Assembly: GCA_029237695.1 (NCBI GenBank)
Contig: CM055272.1
Location: 38,282,901-38,346,900, forward strand
From: Conchocele bisecta
Taxonomy: Eukaryota; Mollusca; Bivalvia; Lucinida; Thyasiridae
Direction of reading: 5' to 3'
Length of the DNA stretch: 64,000 nucleotides
A program made the position numbers and the translations under genes. Under the pieces are notes generated by a model. It had not been told where the DNA came from and did not search any database. It saw only the letters and a list, made by a program, of their open reading frames with translations. Positions 11,080-23,500 of this stretch are shown piece after piece; position 1 is the stretch's first letter, and each line of letters begins with the position of its first letter.

Positions 11080-11288
11080 TACGTGGCTGTGACTGGAGAA
11101 AAGTGGCTTATGGGCTTTGCGACCAATGTAGATCCAGATCAGCCTGTGCATCCGCACAGTCTGATCAGGATCTGCACTGATCACCACTTCATCAATGATA
11201 TACCCGTCATGCTTCAAACAAGCCTATCAGTCTACAGGAGTGTGCTATTTGATCAGGATATACACTGGTCACAAATTCCACACAGCTA
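11080..11288. mobile_element. R4 element, copy 2 (right end worn)
   Basis: TACGTGGCTGTGACTGGAGA start, GATCCAGATCAGCCTGTGCA, CACAGTCTGATCAGGATCTG, then GTGCTATTTGATCAGGATAT. The right inverted end is only partly preserved. It lies about 170 bp upstream of the putative gene A promoter. Confidence 0.82.
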
Positions 11289-11455
11289 AATTAGTCACTC
11301 AGTCGACTGATAATCATCTAAATACGTATGTATTAAATACCAATGACTGTCAAAGCGATCAGCGTAACTCCAGATCAGACTGGTCTACGCTGGTCGCTTA
11401 AACGTTTATTTTACGCCTGTTGTAATCATTAGATTGGACGCCGCATACTTGATAG

Positions 11456-11461
11456 TATAAG
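11456..11461 (+). promoter_or_regulatory. Possible TATA box of gene A
   Basis: TATAAG about 95 bp upstream of the gene A start codon, with an initiator-like ATCAGTT near 11482..11488, some 25 bp downstream. This spacing would give a 5' UTR of about 70 nt. Sequence match only. Confidence 0.35.
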
Positions 11462-11553
11462 ATATGCCGAAAGTCGCTGAATATCAGTTGGAACTTGAAT
11501 TTCATACAGCGATCATCGACATCTACACAGCAGCACCATCACCACCAACAACA

Positions 11554-14500
11554 ATGATGTGGCGCGCAGCACTACTGGTTGCTATGGGAACCGCTGTGAC
11601 TCAGGCGTTTATTCTCGATACCTTCTTACCAACCGTAAACCGTAAGTTTATTTATCGATGATATCGACTTCGAAACAATTCATTACATTTAATGACGTTG
11701 AGCTTTGACACAAAATCCAGAGATCTGAAAATAGTAATTATTTTAGAAATCAATATCGGCAAAATACGGTTATGCGATAAGGGAAATAATACCAGAAACA
11801 GACTATTGAAGTCGCCTGAAGAAAAATAATTAACATTGCAAACCCTTGTTTTTCAGGAATCGATCTACTGCTACTAAATTATGATCATTTCAAAACAAAT
11901 TATAAGTGTACTAATGGACAAAAGTATTGTCCCCATACAATACAGCTTGTCAACAGCGATATTTTCCAAGTGACAATTATGTATGTTTTGCACCTTACTG
12001 GCATGACTTTCGGGATCAAAAAGCAATTTAATATTCCAAATTTGATAGTCAATGACACAGTTATCTCCACTTTAGAGGAAACAGCATATTGCGGAACCAT
12101 GAAGTGAAATATGCTGCAAATGATGATATTTTAGTACAGAAACATACACACAGTATCTGTGATGCAGTAAAACGGATTCCACAAATCTTTTCTATTGATT
12201 AGTTTTCAGATTAATGGTTTTATTGAATGAACATGATTAAAACAAATTCAAATGTTCATTGCCATTAAGTCCATTTATCCTTTGTGAATTTTGATTTTGA
12301 CCCAATCTGGTTGTTAAACGGGTAAGCGTATATGAAATTTAAAAGCTGATTTAGAGCCACAATATCATGAGAATATTTATTAATATAGGTTTGCTAATGT
12401 TATACATAGCGATGCCGTGTAATATGGATTTAAAGCTTTTGTCCACGAGTATATGTGCAATTTGTTTCAGAAATAGGATACAAATCTACGAGTAAACTGT
12501 TTTTCATTAATCCGTTTCATCCAGTTCAATGCATATCTGTGATTCCTTTAATGTATGCAAATTTAAATTTCAGAGTCCGCCTGGAACGATCTTAAAGGTA
12601 AGTCGATCTTACTGTTTATTGAGTTCCAGAACAATGTTATTATTTAGCAAGTTTAACACATGTATCACTGTAGAACCCCATGCTGTTCTCCCTCTCCCAG
12701 TGCCCCGGTTACACTAGGGAGGGTGGACAGTACGGGATTCAATAGTCCTCGCCTAGTGTAACCCCATCCAAAATAGAGTGTTACCATGGCAACTACATAA
12801 GATATCGAAGGCAAATAAATTATATTAATCGTGTATTCCAGGTGTTTGAACAGTTGGTCATTAATTTGCCATATGGGTATTTTGGTGGATTTGGGCGAAT
12901 TTCGTCAGTTTGGGTAATTTACATAGTTTTGGCCACTACTAATGCTCAATCATTACACACGACAGAAATCGTGAAGTATCTACACATTCACCGTTCCGAA
13001 CTTTCGGACCCCTTTTATACTGGCAACATACCGTACTTATACGTGTAATTTGCGGAAGGTGACGTAAATTGTATGTTGGTAACAATGCATCCAAACAACC
13101 AGAGATACCGGCATAATCCATAGAACACCGAAATATAAACCGCTCTGCAAGAACCTGTGTGTTTAACTTTCGACGTCATCATTATAACTATGTGTACTTT
13201 ACAGGGGTTACACTATGGGAGGACTACACAACCCACTGCTGACTACCATCTCCTAGTATAACAGGGGTTACACTATACAATTTGAGGAGGTGTACACGAG
13301 ATTTACGGACCTGAACAAAATCATATTCACCGAGGCCGAACAGATTTACGGACCTGAGGAAAGTCATATTGACTTTTCGAAGGTCCGTAAATCTCGTGTA
13401 CCCCCGACTGAAAAGACAATAATTATTTTATTATATGACTTATGGCTTTGCTAACACCCGACTGACATCTATGTACAAGTTTGCTTCAGTTTGCATTCAG
13501 TCAAGTGCGAAGTACATGTGTAAGCTTGTTGCTGATTGTATGATGCTATTTGCGTAGTTTTGTTCAATTGGCTCGTCGTTGAACCGTGTCATGTTTTCGT
13601 TGCGTGATCAGTGACCGGCGCATCCAGGTCAATATCACTTTTTGAATATCACTAGTCCTCAAGCATGTAACCCTCTATTCGGCAATATCATTGCCTGGAC
13701 TTCTCTGTCATATAATATGGGATGGTGACCAGTAGGGGGTTCTGCAATGCACACTAACATACCTGCCGAATTATCACGTTCCAGTTTAGGAAGAATTTGA
13801 TGGATACATTACAATGGATTGGCTAAGGACAAAAAAACTGGATTGACAGTCATAGATTGTATTAGAAGTTCCACTGACACCTTCAATGAACCCTTTGAAT
13901 CCGAAAGCCCGCTATGTATCGCTATGTAGCGATGTTTACAAACAGTGCAGATCCAGATGAGTAGGCTCGTAACGTTTTGCAAGTAATTTCCATATTTTTT
14001 AGAGTAAAAATACCCCCTTTTCATAAATGTACTAGTCTGAAAATCATGTTGTGACGATTGGATTGGTTGCAAAATTAACGTACCAACATCCATTTTTGCA
14101 AGTAATTTCCATATTTTTGAGAGTAAAAATACCCCCTTTTCATAAATGTACTAGTCTGAAAATCATGTTGTGACGATTGGATTGGTTGCAAAATTAACGT
14201 ATCAACATCTATTCCAGTTACTTAGGGGCGATAGGGTTAAGCAATTATACAAATGTACGTGCACAGTGAACTTACTATTGCCATGAGCAAACTGGTTTCA
14301 GAGTACATTTGCACTTAGAATTGCTATTAAGTGTTCCGTAGTGACCCTCGTATTTCTGGAGATAAGAATGAAGATTACTATGCACATGCAGTACATCACT
14401 TGAATTTGTCCTGATTTAAAACCAGGACGCCTTAACTTTCATAAATACTAAGATGTACTGGATATCTTATCATCGTGTCATCTATTTGTTTTCAGGAGAG

Positions 14501-17500
14501 GTTTAGCAACCAGTGGCATACAGTTTGTCAAACTAGAACATGTTGTATAACATATGAATAACATAATACATGTATATAACGTGTACAGAGATTTCCCCTA
14601 CGCGAGGCATCACCATGCCAGTTGAATAATACATATATGCACAACCACTGGTCAAAAAGTCAAGGTTATATTAATGACAGCATGCATGTGTAGCATTTGT
14701 GCACACGTATGAAGTATTGAATTATTATCATCATAGTGATCCTTCAAGTTATATGGAAAATTTGACAGAAACTCCGGCAAACTTCTTAATGTGTGAACTA
14801 GTTCATAGTTGTCAATGTAAAAAGGCCAATGTCATATTAAGAGCAGCGTCGATGTGTGGCATTTGTACAAAAGTATGATGTATTGAAATATTGAAGTAAT
14901 CCATCAAGGGATATAGAAGTTATGATATAATTGAGAAATTCCGGCGAACTTCTTAATGTGTGAAACAGTTCAAAGTTGTGATGGTCAAAAGATCAAGGTC
15001 ATATTAAAGGCAGCATAGGTGTGTGGCATTTGTCCACAAGTATGGTGTGTTAAACCATTGAAGTAACCCATCAAGGGATATAGAAGTTATGGCAGAATTG
15101 AGAAACTTGAATGCCATTTCCATTGAATGACGTTGAACGGTCGCAACTATTTCGGGACACATGAGGAAATATTTTCCGCTTGTGACCTGAACTACTTGTC
15201 AACATTCAACGTCATTTAGAGAAAGTAGTGTTGATTTTCGAAATACTATCGGCGAAGCAAGGACATGCGAAAGGTAGGTACTCTCAGTGACGGGTTGGAA
15301 TTTGCTGTCAATGAAAAACTCGTGTGAGCTAACTTACTTAGTATATATATCTGTTGTTACATGTAGCACAATTAAATACATACTTTTTATTGTTTTGTAT
15401 TTTATTTTAGTATGTTTAAATTTGTATTGTATTATAGTGTACTGTATTATAATTATTGTAGTGTGTTGTATTTTATGGCATTGCATGATGATTGTCTTAT
15501 ATCAGATTGGTATTGTATTATATTGTATTATATTACCTTTTGTTTTGTTTTATATTGTATTATATTGCAAAGTAATGTAATTGTGTATTATAGTGAGTAT
15601 ATTTCTGCTATATTGTATTGCATTTTATCGTATTACATTGTATTGTATTGCAGTGTATTGTCTTATTGTACATATATTGTATTACATTGCATTGTATTGT
15701 GTTATTATATTTATATTGTATTGTATTGTATTGCAGTGACATGGGGCAACCCGTTCACGTCGTATAACTCCCTACCAAGGACACAGGTTAAAGCCGAGGC
15801 GGACGGCTGGGTGGAGATGGTATCCGGAGCCAGTTGTGCCAGTAAGTCGACATAGCATTATTAAAGACACTGCATAGAAAGTGATGTCATCCCGTCAACA
15901 CAGTGCGTATTTCGTGAAACACGGTGCCGTGAAACAGTTTTGATATCCTATCAATACGACCTAATCACTGCGTATGTATATTTGCGATGGCTGGTGTTAC
16001 TTTTTTTGTGCATTTTAAAGCCATTTCTATTCTCTATAAACCGACCAGGAAAAAAATAGTTTTATTGTAGATTTGTGTCGTATTTATGAACCTAATTGTA
16101 CCTATAAGTCGCCTGGAACAAATTGGGGATTGGTATTTTGTTTTATAATACTGAAACATAGCTAGCGTTTGCAATAACATAACGCATAGCGCATGTTTTT
16201 GGGGGTGTAATCAAATACAGTTGTGCGATGTATTTATGTTTGTCATTTACTGAGCATGAAGCGAAAAAGCACATATTGGATATTTGAGACATCATCTGAG
16301 ACACAGTCGCTGTAAAGGTTATATTCCAGTTGCATCTACTTACTGCATTCGTCAGTATCCATCTCTGTCAAATTTGCTGCATTAAATGCTGTATTCTCTG
16401 CATCTATCTCCGTCAGTGTCTACCTGTGTCAACGTTGCTTCATTAACCCTTTGAACCCGAAATCCCGCTATAGCGGTTTATGCAAAAACATCCCCTTTTC
16501 ATAAATGGACGAATCTGAAAATCATTGTGTGACCATTGGATTGGTCGAAACATTAGCATATCATAGTCCATTCCAGTTCCTTACGGTTGAACGGGTTAAA
16601 TGTTGTATACCCTGTGATTCTGCTTGAGTCAGTATCTACCGGTGTCAACTTCGCTAATGTAAATGTTGTATTACCGTTGGTACTGCCCGCATCAGCATCT
16701 ACCGGTTTCAACTTTGCTGAACTAAATGTTGTAATCCCTTTGATTCTGCCTAAGTCAGTATCTACCGGTGTCACCTTTGCTGCATGAAATGTTGTATTCC
16801 TTTTGATTCTGTCTGTGTCATTATATACCGGTGTCAACTTTGTTGTATTAAATGTTGTATTCTCTTTTGTACTACGTGTGTCAGTATCTACCGGTGTCAA
16901 CTTTGCTAAAGTAAATGTTTTATTCCCTTTGGTACTACATGTGTCAGTATCACTTTGCTAAAGTAAATGTTTTATTCCCTTTGGTATTACCTGTGTCAGT
17001 ATCTACCGATGTCAACTGTTGCTGCATTAAGTGTTGTATTCCCTTTGGTACTACCTGTGTCGGTATCTACCGGTGTCAACTTTGCTGCATTAAATGTTCT
17101 ATTCCCTTTGATACTGCCTGTGTCGGTATCTACCAGTGTCAACTTTGCTGCATTAAATGTTCTATTCCCTTTGATACTGCCTGAGTCAGTATCTACCGGT
17201 GTCAACTTTGCTAAAGTAAATGTTGTATTCCCTTTGGTATTGCTTGAGTCAGTATCACTTTGCTAAAGTAAATGTTGTATTGCCGTTGGTACTGCCCATA
17301 TCAGTATCTACCAATGTCAATTTTGCTAAAGAAAATGTTGTATTCTTTTTGGTACTGCATGTGTCGGTATCACTTTGCTAAAGTAAATGTTATATTATCG
17401 TTGGTACTGCCGTAAGTGCAAATTTAGGATCGTCTGGATATTTTAATTTATGTATTTACATATATTGAGCATAGGCTGCATATGCAGCCTATGCTCAATA

Positions 17501-20500
17501 AATGTAAATCCAATAGTTGTTAACAAGAAAACATTGTTAATGTTAAATGTACAGATTATCATAATTTTGCACTTACAAATATTTTAGTCGTACGAAGTTT
17601 ACTGACGTTTTTATTTTCATCCAAATTGTCTATGTTGCTTACAGGTAATGCACACTTCAAGGGCAAACGATTCTTCAAGGATAGTGACATGGCGGCCATA
17701 GTAATTTATGACATAAACGGGTATATTGCCGGGATACAGGCCGGGGTAAGATTTGTACATGATCTTGATACTTATAATTGATGGAAATGCATATGGTCAT
17801 GTGGTCTTCAGTAATATTAAGGTATACTAAAACACAGGCCAATATCGCCAAGTGTATGATCTATTTCCCCGGTGTGGGGCACGCGGGTGTCAGGCTGTAT
17901 TTGTGGAATGGAATGGTGCTTAACGGCCCATCAACACAAACGAGTATCATTTAGGGCCAAGCAATGTAGATGGAGAATACAAATAATAGTAAAATAGTAT
18001 GTTAGATGTGGTAGGCAATCAGATGATTAGAGTAAAAAACATTAATATGATGAACAATATAAATGAACAACATGTATAGAATGATAAAATTATAGAAATG
18101 AGAAACATGTATACAATGATAAAAATCAGATCGTCCGGTACAAGGTGGTTTCATGGATAAAGCTTAGCAAACCTTCAATGTTCTCCACCTGGAATAACTC
18201 CGCAAGTGAAGTAACATTGAAGTGTTTGCGTCGAATATTGACAAATTCGATACAGTCCAGTAGGATGTGTTGCACGGTAAATGTGCTGTGGCACGGAATA
18301 TACCATGGACGCGGCTCACCTTTAAGCATATACGAATATGTTAGTAGTGTATGTCCAATGCGCAATCAACTAAGGACAACTGCATCCCGCCGTACATGTC
18401 TGTAGCCAGGAGTCCATTCGCGCAAATCAGGTTTCCAGCATGAAGTTTGTTATCTGTGAGAAGGTCTAATCTTCACCTCGCAAAATAGTTCCTTTTAAAT
18501 CACCACTAATTTGTTTATTTTGGTAAATGTGCTGTGGCACGGAATATACCATGGACGCGGCTCACCTTTAAGCATATACGAATATGTTAGTAGTGTATGT
18601 CCAATGCGCAATCAACTAAGGACAACTGCATCCCGCCGTACATGTCTGTAGCCAGGAGTCCATTCGCGCAAATCAGGTTTCCAGCATGAAGTTTGTTATC
18701 TGTGAGAAGGTCTAATCTTCACCTCGCAAAATAGTTCCTTTTAAATCACCACTAATTTGTTTATGTTATTTAAATGTTGTATATATTTCGAAGCGCATAT
18801 AAGTTGTGAATGATGTACGTATATAATGCAAATTGTATTTGATTTGTATGTGTATATATGCCACTCGTTCCGTCGCGCAACGATATTGCGCGACTTTAAC
18901 ACACACTGCTGAAATCTTACATATATTTACATGCACATCAAATAATCCATAATTTGAGTAATGGCTAAATGACTGTGGTAGCAGACCATAATCCCCATTT
19001 CGGCAGTCGATTAATTAAACGTGCCTGATTCTGAAATGTTGTAGTTTACAAATCCGGGCTGACTATGTCACATGGCATCTGCGTAATTGCCTAGTTTAGC
19101 AAAAATGTTGCTGGTCAGTGTGTATTGGTCAATGCGCAACTAGTTATGAGATATTCAAAATCTTCGGATCATCGCTAGTTATCTCCCCTTCAATTTATTT
19201 ATAGAAATCCGGTCCACATTGTTTAAGGCCTTTATTGCTTTTAAAAAGCGCGAATGTTGCATGAGCAAATACAGTGAGTTTGTATTGATCTAGATCATCC
19301 TATATATCTGGTCAATCTGATCATGGACTGCAGTATTTGTCAGATTCAATGTTCACACCTATCAATGTAATTGCAAATAGTATAAACTCAGATCAGACTG
19401 CACAGATGTGCAGTCTGACCTGGGTCTACTCTGTTCGCAAAACTTATCTGTTGTGCTATTCAGTAAGAAATAAACGCGGAAATATAGCATAGGACCGGAT
19501 CTCTATAAATAACTTTGTAAAGGGAAATAACTAGCTACGATCCCGTATTCCTCGTTTTTTCAGTTCCAGAAGAATTTCCCAGACAACCCGAACCACTATC
19601 CCTCCGCCCACATCTCGCCCCATCCCATGGTCCCCGATGGCAACAACTACTTCATCACTGCATACTTTGTCGATCCAGGTAAATACGTAGTTGAACACCA
19701 GTAGCCTATTTCATCAACATTGCAAGTATACTTTAGTAGCAAAGTATACTTTGAGGGAGAAATTTTAATTTTTTTTTTTAATTTATTAATTTTTATTATA
19801 CTAAATTTATTACATTATCACAGCCATTTAATGGCTGTGATAATGTAATAAATTCAGTATAATAATTCTGCATACTTTTAATCATGAAATATATGCATTT
19901 GTTAGTTCTATATGAAATAATGCATTTCAGGAAAAATAAATGATTACTCCCTCAAAGTATACTTTGCTAGTAAAGTATACTTTGCAATGTTGATGAAATA
20001 GGCTACTGTTCACGGGCCGTTATACCGTTCAAAACTCACTTTATTATTATATGAATGTCCTTACATGAAAGATGATTTAATATATTTATTAACTGATTTC
20101 ATAAGAAACGAGGATATACCGAGTGCCTTATGATATCATTAACATATTGTTTTTTTTTATAAATACAATGTTCCATATTAAATCAACACTCATGTTACAT
20201 GATATGTATGTCATAAGTACAGTACCAGCCATTTACGATTTACTAATTGAATCGAACGTTTTTTCTGTTGCAGTCGCTTGCACAGGTATTACATGCAAAT
20301 GTACATTTTTCCAACACAATGCATAATACAAGCAACAAAGTGCATTGTTGTCTCGTCTCATTTTTTCTTGCAAATTATACTTTCGTTACCAGCCATTATC
20401 TGCACGACGGGGCGGTCAGCGGCAGACTTTCAAAATCAGGGCACAGGCACGGGTCTGTGGATCCAGAACGGCACGGACCCGATAGCGGACTCCACCCAGA

Positions 20501-23500
20501 TGCCACATTTGCAGTCCGATGTAGATAAAACCATGTGGACAAAAGGACATTGCTTCAAAACGATGGGTAGGTGTACAATGCAACCTCTCTACAACAGCCA
20601 CCTATGGGAAGACGTAAAACTGGCTGTTGTAGAGAGGTGATCGTTGTATGGAGGTTAATGCTAAATTTTATTGTCAGATGTTTAATTATTTTATTCGATA
20701 ATTCTCATCAAATACATGCTTTCACAGCATTTGAGAATCATTTCCAATGGAAATGATTCTAAAGTGCTGTCAAAACATGTTTTTATTGATAAAGAATGCA
20801 AAATAAACATCAGACGACACTGTTCATGCTGAGCAGTCTAATGGTTAGATATAGAGGAAGTCATCCATTTGGGATATAAAATAGCGGCTGTTACAGAGAG
20901 GGTGTTGTTGTAGAGAGGTGGCCGTTCGGGGAGGTTCGACTGTATATACTCACAGGACACGTTTTGTCATTCTCATTGTCCATGTTCATCACACGTTTTG
21001 AGCCTGAACACTTTGTTCCTGTCTTGAAATCTGGTAGTTTGATTAGACGAGGTTGAGCTATGTCACTCAAACTACGTAATTCCAAGTACAATTTTATGAG
21101 TATATGCGGGCGGCTGGTTGAGAGCATGCGAATGGTAATTTTACGATGGGGTTCATTATTACCAGTATCCAGATACCTGTATCCCCTGTTCGGCCACCAT
21201 GCACTTTTCTGGCTTTCTGATACTGGGACGTTGTATCAATTTATACAAATTATTCAAATAGTAAGATTAGTATATTCCCTATTCCTTTAGGGAGCGGGAC
21301 AAAGTGAAACTGGTTTGACGAAGGACCTGGCACCAGATTGAGTTATTCCAATTTAAGGGCTGAATATAAATTATATTGTATATGTAAATATTACATGCTA
21401 CCCAATGATTTACCGTAAATCTGGAGGAATTTATTTCCTTGACGGTAGTATTTCCTCTTAGACGTTCGCGAGACGTAATTGAAGTCGCGTTTTGACATCA
21501 TTTCCGTGGAAGAAACAATTTATACGCTAACGTCAAAATTGTCAATTTTCACAACGTTATAAGCTGGTCTAAGAGCAAATTTCACAATCGAAGAGCATGT
21601 AATATATAATTTATTCCACTACCATTTTGACATACCAGATTTATTTCCCTTGACATCTGTAAATCCGACAAAGAATTTCGTGCTCCGCAGTCGTTTATTT
21701 GTCGGATTTCCAGATGTCTCGGGAAATATATCCGGTATTTCCAAATGGTAATTTAATAATATCTTCAAGATCTGCACTGTTTACCATTCCATGAATGAAA
21801 CACCTGCCATGTTTACAAAAAACAATATAGATTGTTATCATGCTATGATAGAGGGCTATTTGAGCATGACTTACATTGCTCACAAATGTCTCCACCCCAT
21901 CCGTATACATGTATATAAACAAACACATAGGATCAGCACTGTTTACCAATATGAATCGTTCACCTGATCGGTTCATTAATCGCGTTTATTACATAACCTA
22001 TAAAGAACATTCTCATCGGCTCAATCACAAGTTTATCTGATGTGATTTCTGGAGCATATCACATCATATACACCAGCTAAACAATTCATATTTGTGTAAT
22101 ATTAAATTAACGATTTCCACATCCCATTGTATACATATTCATGGCATGTTGAATGTAGAACCATCACCAGTATATATATCTGCTTGCTGAAAGATAGTTC
22201 GCTTCTCGTCAAATGAATACTATGTGTATATACCCATTCCGTGAATGTTACTTGTTGCTTAGATATGCGAATACGTTCGTGATATTTATGAATACTAGGC
22301 ATGCTATTTGCACGGCGATGTTTGTAGTTTTAATATCGTAAGTATTCGAACATATTGAAATGACGTTGTTTCTACGGCGTGTGTATCCTTACTATGTACA
22401 TGTACAGGTTTTAAAGTTTCTGTAGCTGGATACTATTTGACAGGCCGTCAACATGATTATCATACGATATATGTATTACATCGATGTTTGTCATACCGCA
22501 GATAAGTTTCTCGGCTTTTGATTGGCTAGCTTGCCTGGTCATATATATTATATGACCTGCCAAGCCCGTCGGACATACAGGAATTGCGATTACCCTCCGG
22601 CGCCTCGCGTCCAATGAAGAACATTTTGCAAGCGTCTACCGATTGCGAATTGTATTCCTCACTAAACACAATAAAACCCCGAATTTATCAATACAAGTAA
22701 CAAATTGTTCACTCAAAACCAGTCTATATTGCTTATTTTTCCATAAATATTCTTCGCTCATCAAAATATGAGCGAAAAATTAGCCAAAATAACGAAAATT
22801 GCTTTTCAAATCTAAACGCGTTTGCCTTCGTGACACGGCTATATTTAGGTCACAAACTATGGGTTCCACGCACGAAACCGCGGCGTAGCAATGACGGCAA
22901 ATGTTTGGGAACCAGTCGCATTATTCTAGAGGCGCCAAAGGGAGAGCAGATCGCTAGAGCAGTGGAATATACATTAAATTACACGATATAAAAATAAACT
23001 GTCATAAAGTCGTTTTCGATGGATTTCTTACTCCATATTTAGTTTGTTTTCGTTTAATAAAAAAACAAAATGTTCATTTACGCCTTTATATTAAGACTGA
23101 CGGCAGAAAATCGAATCTCGGATTATTTTTCTTCCTGAAAAAACGCAAAGATCAAAAGAAGAGATATGTTTATACGGCCAAATACAGGATCTGCGGTATG
23201 ACAAATACGTTATTGTGATTCTACACAGGCTATATGGTGTAATATTGCCCGTCTGAAGGTATGTTCACCCTCGGCTATCGCCTCGGGTGAACATACCTCC
23301 AGACGGGCAATATTACACCATATAGCCTGTGTAGAATCACAATAACTTATATTGTTACTTTGTGAACCCGTGTCTGCCTGTACTACGGTCTGTTCCACGT
23401 TTTGGTGCCGACGAACTTTTGGCTACTAAACACAGTAAATCTAAAACATATTTAAAGGTAAGTACTTTCTTATCAATAACAAAAAAGTCACCCTCCCCAA

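Larger units (their letters stand above)
6408..11553. other. Intergenic region between the lectin gene and gene A
   Basis: No convincing coding exon is visible on either strand. The region is mostly short mobile elements (R2, R4, R5 and others, listed separately). The missing first exon and promoter of the lectin gene should lie here. A roughly 60-bp motif with GAAATCAATATCGGC-like sequence recurs near 8671, 8815, 10733, 11740 and 15236, partly in inverted orientation, and looks like ends of another decayed element. Confidence 0.7.

Noticed and set aside
15287..15855. 147-codon frame rich in Tyr, Cys and Ile
   Set aside because: Mostly translation of the TATTG low-complexity tract. Only its last 35 codons are real, as gene A exon 3 behind its own acceptor.
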